Positions 46,181 through 53,948 of a DNA stretch of 64,000 bases are shown piece after piece. The DNA is from Vreelandella halophila (GTDB lineage Bacteria; Pseudomonadota; Gammaproteobacteria; Pseudomonadales; Oleiphilaceae). The notes under the pieces were generated by a model. That model had not been told where the DNA came from and did no database searches. It was given only the letters and a program-made list of their open reading frames with translations. The stretch's first letter is position 1; each line of letters opens with the position of its first letter. Made by a program: the position numbers and the translations under genes. The stretch covers positions 279,404-343,403 of the forward strand of contig NZ_JACHUZ010000012.1 in assembly GCF_019903425.1 (NCBI RefSeq), written 5' to 3'.

Positions 46181-47722
46181 CTACAGATCTTCGATATTGA
46201 TCAGGACCTCTTCCGCCTTCGCCAGCACCGCGCCGCGCTTCTCCTCGCCCTGACCGTCCCAGTTGCGATAGATCATGCCCATGCGGGGATTGCTCTGGAA
46301 TTGCTCGCGATGCCGATGAATGAAGTGCCAGTAGAGGCTGTTGAAGGGGCAGGCGTCCGGCCCGGTGGTGTCGTTTACGTTGTAGGCGCAGTGGCGGCAG
46401 TGGTCGGACATTCGGTGGATGTACTTGCCGCTGGCCGCGTAGGGCTTGGAGCCGAGGATGCCGCCATCCGCGTGCATCACCATGCCCTGGGTATTGGGCC
46501 GCTCCACCCAGTCGAAGGCATCCGCGTAGACGCCCAGATACCAGTCGCAGATGGCCTCCGGATGGACGCCGGCAAGCAGCGCGAAGTTACCCGTGACCAT
46601 CAGCCGCTGGATGTGGTGGGCGTAGGCGTGCTCCAGGGTATTGCCGATGGCCTTCGCCATGCAGCGCATCCGGGTATCACCGGTCCAATAGAACCAGGGG
46701 AGTGGGCGCGTGTTGCCGAGCCGGTTCTCCGCCGCGTAACCGGGCATCAGCGTCCAGTAAAGCCCGCGCACGAACTCGCGCCACCCAAGGATCTGGCGGA
46801 TGAAACCCTCGACGGCATTCAGGGGCGCGCGGCCCGCGTGGTACTCGGCCTCTGCCGCCTCGCAGACTTCCCTCGGTAGCAGCAGCCCAATGTTGAGGTA
46901 AGGCGAAAGCAGCGCGTGGAACAGGTTCGGCTCGTCATCCGCCATGGCGTCCTGGAAGTCACCGAACCAGGGCAGACGGTGCGCCAGGAAATGATCCAGC
47001 GCCCTGAGCGCGTCCGCCCGCGTCACGGCCCAGCCGAAGGAATCCGTGCGCCCGACGTGCCCGCCCAGGTTGGACTCAACCTCCGCAATCACCCCTTCAG
47101 TGGTTGCATCCGGCTCAACCCGGAACGGCGGCGGCGCGGGCGGGTCGCCCTTCCACTTCTTGCGGTTGTCCGCATCCAGGTTCCATTCGCCACCCTCGGG
47201 CTGGCCATCGGCAGTTATCAGCAGGCCGGTCTCTCGGCGGAGTTCCCGGTAGAAGTATTCCATGCGCCACTGCTTGCGGTTCCGGCTCCACTTCTGGAAG
47301 CGGTCAACCGTGGCGAAGAACCGGTTATCGGAGCGGATGCTCAGCGGCGCGGGTAGTTCCCACTGGCGCATTGCATGGTCGAGCCGCCACTCACCGCATT
47401 CGGTGGCAACGACCCCTTCGGCACCCAGTGATTCCGCCGAAGACCGGACCACATCCCCGAGGCTTTCACAGGCACTGTCCGGATCGAACGCGTGGTAATG
47501 AACACACCAACCCGCCTGCTCAAGCTCGGCCGCGAAATGGCGCATGGCACTGAAGATCAGCACCAGCTTCTGCTTGTGGTGGTTGGTATAGCCGGCCTCT
47601 TCCGCAACCTCCGCCATCAGGACGTGGTCACGCCCGGGGTCGGCCTCCACCAGGGAAGGCAGCGAAGGAGTGAGCTGATCGCCGAGGATCAGGATTAGAT
47701 TGCGGGGTGTTTGGTTTGCCAT
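46181..47722 (-). CDS. FeS-type bacterial cryptochrome/(6-4) photolyase (PhrB type)
   Basis: Protein of 513 residues beginning RNLILILGDQLTPSLPSL, the signature of FeS-BCP proteins. Four cysteines, C354, C442 and C445 (HCRHC) and C458 (ACPFNSLYW), are spaced exactly as the 4Fe-4S ligands of Agrobacterium PhrB, each offset by four. H370 in AYAHHIQRL matches its catalytic His366. DNA binding and FAD regions lie in the helical C-terminal half. It would repair (6-4) photoproducts, complementing the photolyase encoded opposite, with 18 bases between the stops. Confidence 0.9.
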   Translation of the reverse strand: MANQTPRNLILILGDQLTPSLPSLVEADPGRDHVLMAEVAEEAGYTNHHKQKLVLIFSAMRHFAAELEQAGWCVHYHAFDPDSACESLGDVVRSSAESLGAEGVVATECGEWRLDHAMRQWELPAPLSIRSDNRFFATVDRFQKWSRNRKQWRMEYFYRELRRETGLLITADGQPEGGEWNLDADNRKKWKGDPPAPPPFRVEPDATTEGVIAEVESNLGGHVGRTDSFGWAVTRADALRALDHFLAHRLPWFGDFQDAMADDEPNLFHALLSPYLNIGLLLPREVCEAAEAEYHAGRAPLNAVEGFIRQILGWREFVRGLYWTLMPGYAAENRLGNTRPLPWFYWTGDTRMRCMAKAIGNTLEHAYAHHIQRLMVTGNFALLAGVHPEAICDWYLGVYADAFDWVERPNTQGMVMHADGGILGSKPYAASGKYIHRMSDHCRHCAYNVNDTTGPDACPFNSLYWHFIHRHREQFQSNPRMGMIYRNWDGQGEEKRGAVLAKAEEVLINIEDL

Positions 47723-47761
47723 GTGAGGCGATACGCTGTGTATCGTCCCCTGGTTCGCCCC

Positions 47762-48454
47762 TTATTCCAGAGCGAAGGTCACACGCACATCAGCTCTGGC
47801 CTGCACACTGCCCGCCTCAAAGTCGTCCGCTTCCTGCGCTCCCTCGCGTGTATCCGCCGCCATCATCCGGCGCGGGCCAGGCTGGGACACCTGCTGCTCC
47901 TGAATGGAAAGCGTCTGTCCCAGCTCACGACCGGCGCTGTCCGCCAGTGCCTGAGCCCGCCGGCGCGCGCTTTGAAACGCCCGGGCCAGCGCCTGCTGTT
48001 CGGCCGTATCACCCTCCCGGAGCCGGAAATTGCTGACGGAAAGCCGCTGGGGGCCCTTCTCCGAAAGCCGTGCTGTCCATTCCCCCAGTTCCGCAACCGG
48101 CAACGCCATCAGCTGAATGCTTCGAGTAGCCTTGTAACCTTCCAGGCTCTGTTCCCCCTCGTCCCAGCGATACTGCGGTGCAACCGCCAGGGTACGGGCC
48201 TGGAGTTCAGCCCCATCCGGCAGTGAACCCCGCAGTTTCTCGACCAGTGGATTCACCTTCGCCCGCAGGCGCTCACTTGCCTCGTGGGTACCATCCGCCG
48301 TTACCCCGAACCCCAGGTGCAGATCCGCCAGCTCCGCCGGCAGGCTGATCTCGCCCGTGCCGCTGACCTCAACCCGATGCGGCTCATCCGCATCCTTGTC
48401 GCTGCAGCCGGCCAGTACAGCCAGTGCCGCAATCATCATCAATGGGCTACGCAT
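47762..48454 (-). CDS. SIMPL-domain (DUF541) lipoprotein
   Basis: Protein of 230 residues with a lipoprotein signal peptide and lipobox LAGC (Cys at 16). A SIMPL/DUF541 domain follows: VSGTGEISLPAELADLHLGF (about 30-49), TLAVAPQYRWDEGEQSLEGY, ARRRAQALADSAGRELGQ and the C-terminal ARADVRVTFAL. Family members such as E. coli YggE are periplasmic oligomers linked to oxidative stress, without a defined reaction. It lies 39 bases upstream of the photolyase start on the same strand and could share its transcript. Confidence 0.82.
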   Translation of the reverse strand: MRSPLMMIAALAVLAGCSDKDADEPHRVEVSGTGEISLPAELADLHLGFGVTADGTHEASERLRAKVNPLVEKLRGSLPDGAELQARTLAVAPQYRWDEGEQSLEGYKATRSIQLMALPVAELGEWTARLSEKGPQRLSVSNFRLREGDTAEQQALARAFQSARRRAQALADSAGRELGQTLSIQEQQVSQPGPRRMMAADTREGAQEADDFEAGSVQARADVRVTFALE

Positions 48455-48674
48455 ATCCCCTCCTTATGGAATCACTGCTGACCAACCACGGACCGGACCA
48501 CTTCAGACAGGCCAAGGCCGCTGGCTTCAATGTCCAGAATATACATGGATAACGCAACTCCCGGGTTGAACCCGCATTATGCACCAGAAAACCAGGAACA
48601 TCCGCCCGTGGCCGCTGGCCGGTGTTCAGCCAGGGCGTTACAGTGGATTCAGGCACATATCCGATGAGGTGACC

Positions 48675-48911
48675 ATGAAGAAAATGAAGAACGAAAAGGA
48701 AATGGTCAAAAAAGCCATTGAGGAAGGCATGAAGTACGGCGAGAACCGGGGCGTGGTGGAGTTTGAGGCCACGGACTCCCAGGAGGCGAAGATCGAATAC
48801 ATCTACCGGCTCCTCGTGCACGACAACGTTATCCAGCCGATCCCGGAAGACCAGATCTCACAGAAGGCCATGAAGCACAAGCTGGCGATCTGGGCCTCCA
48901 AGCTCAAGTAG
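48675..48911 (+). CDS. DUF5062-family small protein
   Basis: Cytoplasmic, helical protein of 78 residues (MKKMKNEKEMVKKAIEEGMK) with IEYIYRLLVHDNVIQPIPED and KHKLAIWASKL near the C-terminus. These recall DUF5062 proteins of marine Gammaproteobacteria; no function is known. ATG 48675 has GATGAGGTGACC directly upstream, whereas the frame before it (from 48579) shows no conservation. About 60 bases separate it from the next plus-strand gene. Confidence 0.7.
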   Translation: MKKMKNEKEMVKKAIEEGMKYGENRGVVEFEATDSQEAKIEYIYRLLVHDNVIQPIPEDQISQKAMKHKLAIWASKLK

Positions 48912-48972
48912 TGCACGGAAGGCGCCCACCGAACGTATAGAGTCGGTAGAGGATAGGAACAGGAAACGACCC

Positions 48973-49551
48973 ATGCAGAGTGAACGAATCAAGTGGCTGC
49001 TTCACAAGGGACTGATCGCCCTCCCCATCATCCTCATCCTGGTGCTGCTGGCCCGATGCGGCGGTGAACCGGACGGCAGTGGCGAGCAGACCTCCACGGA
49101 TCAGGCGTCTGAGCCCACCCCGGAGCAGACGGACGCCGAGGAGGAAAATCGCGACCAGGCCCAGACCAAGGAGCGGGACCCGGAGTCCTTCACTGCTGAA
49201 GAGATCAAGGCCGCGATGCGCGAGCACATCGAGAACCGCACCCAGATGGGCAACCCCGGCGTCTTCGAGATCACGGACCCGCGCACCAGCCAGACGCTGG
49301 AGCTTCGGTTCCAGAAGATCCACGACCCGGTGCGCACCATGGGCGATGGCCACTACTTCGCGTGCACCAACTTTGCGGAGATTGGCGATCCCTACAAGAC
49401 CTATGACCTGGACTTCTGGCTGCAGGTCCATGACGGCGAGCTGGTGGTGTACGAGGAAAACGTTCACAAGCTGCCCGTGCACAAGCACGGCGAATGGGTA
49501 CAGCAGCCGCGGTACAACTTCGTGGATGACCGGATCAACCTGCTCAGGTAG
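48973..49551 (+). CDS. Membrane-anchored protein of unknown function
   Basis: Unrecognised protein of 192 residues. A hydrophobic segment (about 14-30, ALPIILILVLLARCGG) could be an anchor or a weak lipobox; the Arg before Cys argues against lipidation. A Glu/Gln/Asp-rich linker (about 32-72) leads to a compact C-terminal domain (EEIKAAMREHIENRTQMGNP, LRFQKIHDPVRTMGDGHYFA) with one Cys and several aromatic residues, likely periplasmic. It stands six bases upstream of a sterol-desaturase-type gene, so the two are probably co-transcribed. Confidence 0.65.
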   Translation: MQSERIKWLLHKGLIALPIILILVLLARCGGEPDGSGEQTSTDQASEPTPEQTDAEEENRDQAQTKERDPESFTAEEIKAAMREHIENRTQMGNPGVFEITDPRTSQTLELRFQKIHDPVRTMGDGHYFACTNFAEIGDPYKTYDLDFWLQVHDGELVVYEENVHKLPVHKHGEWVQQPRYNFVDDRINLLR

Positions 49552-49556
49552 CGACT

Positions 49557-50366
49557 ATGGACGAGCTGAAGCTACCCATCTTCCTTGGCGGTTTTGCGCT
49601 GTTCTTCCTGATCGAGGGGCTCGCCGCCAAACGGCCCTGGCAGGAACCACGCGGGCAACGCCTGAGAATGCACGCGGCCATGGCCGTGTTCAACACCGTG
49701 GTGCTCAAGCTGATCATCCTGGCGCCCTTCCTCTACTGGACGGAATACATTGCCAGCCAGGGCTGGGGGCTGGCCCCCATGCTTGGTTACAGCGGGTTCG
49801 GGGGGATCGTTGCGACCATCATCGTGCTGGACATGTTCGACTACTGGTGGCACCGCTTCAATCACCGAGTCGGCCTGCTCTGGCGGTTCCACAAGGTGCA
49901 CCACGTGGATACTCATGTGGACGTCACGACGGCACTGCGCTTTCACCCCGGCGAACTCTTCATCTCCTTCTTCGTCAAACTGGTCTGGATTGCCGTTTGG
50001 GGCCCGAGTCTGGTTGCATTCGCGGCCTTCGAGATCTCGGTCAGCCTGGCCAGCCAGTTCCACCACTCGAACATCGATTTTCCGGATCGCTGGGAGCGGA
50101 TCCTGCGCCTGTTCATCGTCACGCCCCGCTTCCACACCAGCCATCACACGGTCTCCCGGCGCACAGGCGATGCCAACTTCGCCACCATCTTCATCATCTG
50201 GGATCACCTCTTCGACACCTACAAGGAGCCGGATGAAACGGAGATGCGGGAGCTCGGCCTGGCCGAGGGGCGGGACGATTACCTCTCCTTCGCCACCTGG
50301 CTGGCTGAGCCGTTCACCCGGCGCAACCACAACCAGGATGATCCGGAGCGAGGCTCAACGACGTAA
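49557..50366 (+). CDS. Sterol desaturase/fatty acid hydroxylase superfamily protein
   Basis: Integral membrane di-iron oxygenase of 269 residues with four to five hydrophobic segments. The histidine clusters are HRFNH (about 100-104), HKVHHVDTH (about 112-120) and HTSHH (about 194-198), the HX3H, HX2HH and HX2HH metal ligands of the family. Substrates in bacteria range over hopanoids, carotenoids and ornithine lipids, and nothing here decides. It follows the unknown membrane-anchored gene by six bases. Confidence 0.85.
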   Translation: MDELKLPIFLGGFALFFLIEGLAAKRPWQEPRGQRLRMHAAMAVFNTVVLKLIILAPFLYWTEYIASQGWGLAPMLGYSGFGGIVATIIVLDMFDYWWHRFNHRVGLLWRFHKVHHVDTHVDVTTALRFHPGELFISFFVKLVWIAVWGPSLVAFAAFEISVSLASQFHHSNIDFPDRWERILRLFIVTPRFHTSHHTVSRRTGDANFATIFIIWDHLFDTYKEPDETEMRELGLAEGRDDYLSFATWLAEPFTRRNHNQDDPERGSTT

Positions 50367-50456
50367 ACTTCATAAGTACTTGACTGTAGAAGCGCACTTC
50401 TCAAGAGTCCAAGGTGTACGCTGGCAGGCAGGTTCCATCAACAAGGAGAAGAAAGA

Positions 50457-50729
50457 ATGAAACGTTTCCAATCCATCGCAACAGTACTGGCGGTTCTGGC
50501 AGGTCTTGCATTCGGGGGCCAGGCTCTCGCGTCCAATTACGGAGACGAACACGCGGGTGACGAAGCTCACTCCGAAGAACATGCCGAAGACGAGCATGCC
50601 GGAGATGAAGCCAAGTCCAGGGACGATAAAAAGTCCAAGGAAGACAAAAAATCCGAATCCGACGAACACGCCGGCGAGGAAGCTGAATCAGAAGAAAGCG
50701 ACGAACACGCTGGCGACTCCGACTGGTAA
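50457..50729 (+). CDS. Exported acidic low-complexity protein with EHAGDE repeats
   Basis: Protein of 90 residues. A Sec signal peptide (about 1-26, ending ALAS) leads to a mature part almost wholly of Asp, Glu, His, Ala, Lys and Ser, with DEHAGDEA or close variants repeated four or five times and a central DDKKSKEDKKSESD block. AAGGAGAAG precedes the ATG. No known domain. The His-plus-acid composition could bind divalent metal ions or act as an acidic periplasmic solute, but that is only inferred. A TTGACT near 50376 may belong to its own promoter. Confidence 0.65.
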   Translation: MKRFQSIATVLAVLAGLAFGGQALASNYGDEHAGDEAHSEEHAEDEHAGDEAKSRDDKKSKEDKKSESDEHAGEEAESEESDEHAGDSDW

Positions 50730-50748
50730 ACGCTGACGCCGTCAGTAC

Positions 50749-50782
50749 CGATGGGCCGCCTGCCTATCAGCGCGGGCCATCG
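50749..50782 (+). terminator. Hairpin after the acidic repeat protein gene
   Basis: CGATGGGCCGC (50749-50759) and GCGGGCCATCG (50772-50782) form an 11-base stem with one mismatch and a 12-base loop, starting 20 bases past the stop codon; a weak T-containing stretch follows. It probably ends the transcript of the acidic protein. Confidence 0.4.
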
Positions 50783-50820
50783 ACATTTCCCTTTAATTAC
50801 CCCTCCCAAGGTCCCAAACC

Positions 50821-51267
50821 ATGCAGACGATCGTCGTGGAACGCACCATCAACGCCCCCATTGAGCAGGTATTTGATCTGCTGAGTGATCACGCCAACTA
50901 CAAGCAGTTCGACGGCATCCGGGATTCCTGGCTTGTGAAGGAAGGTACCGAAGAGCGAAACGGCAACGGAGCCGTACGCCGGATTGACCTGGGCGCGGTC
51001 TGGTTCGAGGAGGAGATCAGCAACTTCCACCGACCCACAAGCATGGACTACCGGATTCTGCGCTCACGGCCGCCCATTGAGCATGAGAGCGGGCAAATCA
51101 GGCTGGAAGAGACCGAGCAGGGGACCAGGGTTACCTGGACGTCTGTGTTCCGGATCCGGATTCCGGTGTTGGGTAGGGTTCTGTCTCCAGTTGCCGCTAA
51201 GGCTGGGACCAAGGCGTTTGGTAGTCTTTTGAAGGCGATTGATCGGAAGCTGACCGCAGGCGATTGA
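50821..51267 (+). CDS. SRPBCC (polyketide cyclase-like) family protein
   Basis: Protein of 148 residues with the START-like fold, beginning VERTINAPIEQVFDLLSDHA, with GAVRRIDLGAVWFEEEISNF and the barrel strands ESGQIRLEETEQGTRVTWTS, ending in a long helix (AKAGTKAFGSLLKAID). Members bind hydrophobic ligands or act as cyclases. No enzyme partner is near. The start has no strong ribosome site beyond a weak AAGG at -15. It stands alone. Confidence 0.75.
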   Translation: MQTIVVERTINAPIEQVFDLLSDHANYKQFDGIRDSWLVKEGTEERNGNGAVRRIDLGAVWFEEEISNFHRPTSMDYRILRSRPPIEHESGQIRLEETEQGTRVTWTSVFRIRIPVLGRVLSPVAAKAGTKAFGSLLKAIDRKLTAGD

Positions 51268-51365
51268 GAGCGGCATCCTAAAATCCAAACACCCAGAAAC
51301 AAAAATCTCGAAAGCATCTGCCAATAAGCCAAAACAAGCCCAGAAACGAGGAGTGGCCGAATTCC

Positions 51366-51560
51366 ATGAAAAAGACTCACCCCGTATTGGGTTATATCTC
51401 CAGTCAGCTCATTTTCAGTATAACGTTTATAGCAGCTCTTCTGGTTGGGCTCTATTTCTGGTCCTGGATAGCTGCAACAGGCGTACTTTTGGCCGGTGGC
51501 GCGGTGGGGATGGGAGCTGAAAAGCTGTTAAATGCTCCACGCTCAGATAGAGCCAATTGA
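51366..51560 (+). CDS. Small membrane protein of unknown function
   Basis: Protein of 64 residues with two hydrophobic stretches (about 9-30 and 31-50) forming one or two membrane spans, then a short basic tail. GAGGAG lies 15 bases ahead of the ATG, a little far. The 98 bases before it hold no other feature. No family recognised; the frame is short, so the call is moderate. Confidence 0.45.
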   Translation: MKKTHPVLGYISSQLIFSITFIAALLVGLYFWSWIAATGVLLAGGAVGMGAEKLLNAPRSDRAN

Positions 51561-51661
51561 TGGTATGCCCAGAATAAAGCTGACGATGCGCTGTGCGCAT
51601 CTGTCACCAGAGCACCTCAGGGCCCTTGTAGAATACCTCCCAAGTATTCAGCCCTGGATAG

Positions 51662-52549
51662 TTAGGTCAACTTCCCAAAAGGCATCGTATACCGGCAACC
51701 AGGGAAATTGGGACACCCCCAGAAGAACTGCCCAGCGTTTTTACCCTTGCGAGATGTACGTGAGACCAGCTTTGTGCCGCAATTTGGGCAGGAGGGCGTA
51801 GTGTAATCGCCTTCCGTGGTTTTCTGAAGCAGTGCGGTTTGGCTCTCTGGTGGCAGTTCCTGTATCAATTGCAGGAGCTGCCCGGTATCCATGAGCTTGA
51901 TATGTTTTCCTTCCGCGAATGCTTTGGCGTCCGGGGTGTAACCTGACGTGGTTATGTAGACTCCCAGCGGACAGCCTTTATCGGTCATCAGCCCAAGCAG
52001 TTCGCGGATTTCTTTTACGCCTACTGGCTTTTCACGCCACGCTTTGCACTGAACGATTCCCAGAACCTTTTCAGGATCGCTCTCCCCATACAGCAGTACA
52101 TCGATACCTCCGTCTGCTCCGAGGTCGGTAACTGTGGCCTTTCTTCCTTTTGCTTCGAAGTAGGCAGCACAAAGCTCTTCAAAGCGCTTCCAATCCAGGC
52201 TCTGAATGAGTTCATGGGACCATTCGGTGGGTTTCTCAGCTTCGGTATCTACGGGGCGGTGGGATTGCCGATCAACTTCCTGATCCAGACCAGAGATGGG
52301 CGGATCATCAGTATGATGCTTTACGTAGGGTCGCCGGGAGGATCTTGCTGGCGTGGCGATAGCCTGACGCCTGCTTTTCAGAATGAATAGACCTGCAACT
52401 ACAAGGCCACCACCAATTAGAAGAACGGCAGTGCCAAGCTGCAATGCCCCTTTCAGACTCCCGGTATAAACAAGCGACAGCAGAAAGATTGTCCCTACAA
52501 TCAGTTTCGCTAGGTCGAAGTCGCTGGGTCTTCCTCTACGCCGGGACAT
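51662..52549 (-). CDS. Membrane-anchored Mrr-type restriction endonuclease with a topoisomerase-like zinc ribbon
   Basis: Protein of 295 residues. Two N-terminal hydrophobic segments (about 15-35 and 38-55) lead through a linker to an Mrr_cat nuclease domain (about 115-225). This shows LDWKRFEELCAAYFEAKGRK, the catalytic GADGGIDVLLY Asp and the VQCKAW Gln-x-Lys motif. A C-terminal zinc ribbon (CPNCGTKLVSRTS, then CPNFPGC) resembles the C4 zinc finger of topoisomerase I. Such proteins cleave modified DNA or act at the membrane on incoming DNA; the specific target is unknown. It is the last chromosomal gene before the mobile region. Confidence 0.85.
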   Translation of the reverse strand: MSRRRGRPSDFDLAKLIVGTIFLLSLVYTGSLKGALQLGTAVLLIGGGLVVAGLFILKSRRQAIATPARSSRRPYVKHHTDDPPISGLDQEVDRQSHRPVDTEAEKPTEWSHELIQSLDWKRFEELCAAYFEAKGRKATVTDLGADGGIDVLLYGESDPEKVLGIVQCKAWREKPVGVKEIRELLGLMTDKGCPLGVYITTSGYTPDAKAFAEGKHIKLMDTGQLLQLIQELPPESQTALLQKTTEGDYTTPSCPNCGTKLVSRTSRKGKNAGQFFWGCPNFPGCRYTMPFGKLT

Positions 52550-52653
52550 CGCAATCAGTTTCTTGGCGGCCTATGGGTAAGCGTCGCTATGTACCACGCT
52601 GTTCTAGCTGAGCTGCGCGCTGTGGAACACTTGAGGGTCCCCAGACACAACAA

Positions 52654-52680
52654 AGCCCGCACAAGGCGGGCTGAGTCTTT
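52654..52680. terminator. Terminator-like hairpin at the left border of the mobile region
   Basis: AGCCCGC (52654-52660) and GCGGGCT (52666-52672) form a 7-base stem with a five-base loop, followed by GAGTCTTTT. It lies 18 bases left of the 16-base attachment core and probably ends a host transcript, perhaps of the target tRNA before integration. Confidence 0.5.
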
Positions 52681-52689
52681 TCAATTTGG

Positions 52690-52705
52690 TGGTGCCCGGA
52701 GGCGG
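52690..52705. repeat. Attachment-site core, left end of element A
   Basis: TGGTGCCCGGAGGCGG here equals the sequence at 58637-58652 and is the complement of the last 16 bases of a tRNA-Phe gene including CCA. No tRNA body is attached on this side, as expected for the distal junction made by a tRNA-targeting integrase. Confidence 0.65.
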
Positions 52706-52767
52706 CACCACTTCCGTCTTATAGGTTGCTGATTTAATTGGAAAACACCTAACGAAAACGGCAGACC

Positions 52768-52786
52768 TACCCCCAAAAATACCCCC
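52768..52786. promoter_or_regulatory. Candidate integrase arm-type site near the left end
   Basis: TACCCCCAAAAATACCCCC, 63 bases inside the left attachment core, matches TACCCCCAAACATACCCC at 58492-58509 near the right core. Occurrence only near both ends suggests arm binding by the element integrase. Confidence 0.5.
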
Positions 52787-52820
52787 GCAATCCCGATGCG
52801 ACTTTGAGGGGGAAACAACG

Positions 52821-53357
52821 ATGCAACGCATCTACTACCGCGACGAATCCGGCCAGATTACGACCGCTGACGCGAAAGACTGGACGCCTCGCGCCTACCT
52901 GGACGCTCACGCAGAGCTAACATTTGCTGACACTGAAACACTGGTGGGCTGGACCGACCCCGTAGTGGACTGGTACGCCATAGGCGGGGCCGATTGCCGC
53001 ACACAACGTGCTGTGGGCTTTCCTGTGACGGAGCACTGGCGATTGCTGGAACAGCTCATGTATCTGCGCAAGCGGGCCGGGTTGTCACCGGCAGAGACGG
53101 GGCGGCACCAGGGCCTGTCTGTGTTCGCGCTAACGGAAATGGTGCGGCACCTCGCTGTTGCCAGTACGGAGGCAGAGGCGACTGCTGCCAGCGCTGTCGA
53201 TGCGGAGCACGCAGCTCTGCTGGCGGACAGCGATGCAGGAGTGGATCAGGACTGGCAAGGCGAGCGCACGGTGTGGACCTTTGCCGATGATTCACGGCTC
53301 GTGGTCTCTGGACCTGAAATACACGTTGAACGTAGCGACCAGACGGAGGACGCGTAA
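52821..53357 (+). CDS. Hypothetical protein of element A
   Basis: Unrecognised acidic protein of 178 residues, beginning MQRIYYRDESGQITTADAKD after GAGGGGG. The segment LMYLRKRAGLSPAETGRHQG (about 74-93) might be a helix-turn-helix, but this is weak. Ala-rich in its last third. It overlaps the next gene by one base (TAATG), so the plus-strand genes 52821, 53357 and probably 53697 look like one operon at the distal end of the element. No function proposed. Confidence 0.65.
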   Translation: MQRIYYRDESGQITTADAKDWTPRAYLDAHAELTFADTETLVGWTDPVVDWYAIGGADCRTQRAVGFPVTEHWRLLEQLMYLRKRAGLSPAETGRHQGLSVFALTEMVRHLAVASTEAEATAASAVDAEHAALLADSDAGVDQDWQGERTVWTFADDSRLVVSGPEIHVERSDQTEDA

Positions 53358-53650
53358 TGGAAACCCGCTATGAAGCCGCCCGCCCCAGGCTGGATCTGCC
53401 TGGCATTGAGACCCGGCACGAGGCGCTGCTCAGACTCGCTGAGGATGTACGTCTCGCCACCGGGGCCTCACAAGGTATGGGCGCGGATCTCGATGCCATG
53501 GTGCTACAAGGCGAAGGCAATACGCCGGAGTACGGTTACCGGCAGGAAGCGCAGGCGGCGCTGCTCAACAAGGCAGCAAATCTGGCAGATCTGCTGGCGG
53601 ATGAGTTGAAGCGCGAGTTCGGTACCGATTCAGGCGGTGACGGGGCGTAA
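53357..53650 (+). CDS. Hypothetical protein of element A
   Basis: Protein of 97 residues (METRYEAARPRLDLPGIETR), predicted mostly helical with an amphipathic C-terminal half (EAQAALLNKAANLADLLADE). Start overlaps the stop of the preceding gene. No family recognised. Cargo or regulatory gene of element A. Confidence 0.6.
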   Translation: METRYEAARPRLDLPGIETRHEALLRLAEDVRLATGASQGMGADLDAMVLQGEGNTPEYGYRQEAQAALLNKAANLADLLADELKREFGTDSGGDGA

Positions 53651-53696
53651 TACCCCTCAAGCAACTGCATAGCGCAAATCGACGGAGGACGACATC

Positions 53697-53948
53697 ATGC
53701 CGGAGCACGAAGCAATCAGAGGTGACGGTCTCGACGTGAGCTATTACCGCGTGGTTGAGGATCGCACCCTGGCCGACGGGACCAAGGTTCATCAATGCCC
53801 AATCAGCCCGAAATACGCCACGCCAGAACAGGCAGAAACCGCACTGAGCGAGCTGGCCCGGACGCACCCCGGCGCCCGCACCTGCTGCATCACGCTTTTC
53901 TGTGGTGACGCTGGTGCTCGGGACGCTGAGATTGCCGACATTCAGTGA
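53697..53948 (+). CDS. Hypothetical protein of element A
   Basis: Protein of 83 residues (MPEHEAIRGDGLDVSYYRVV) with a beta-rich start and an Ala/Glu-rich helix (TPEQAETALSELARTHPG) and a CCITLFC triplet of cysteines. GGAGGACGAC lies shortly before the ATG. Third of the plus-strand genes. No family recognised. Confidence 0.55.
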   Translation: MPEHEAIRGDGLDVSYYRVVEDRTLADGTKVHQCPISPKYATPEQAETALSELARTHPGARTCCITLFCGDAGARDAEIADIQ

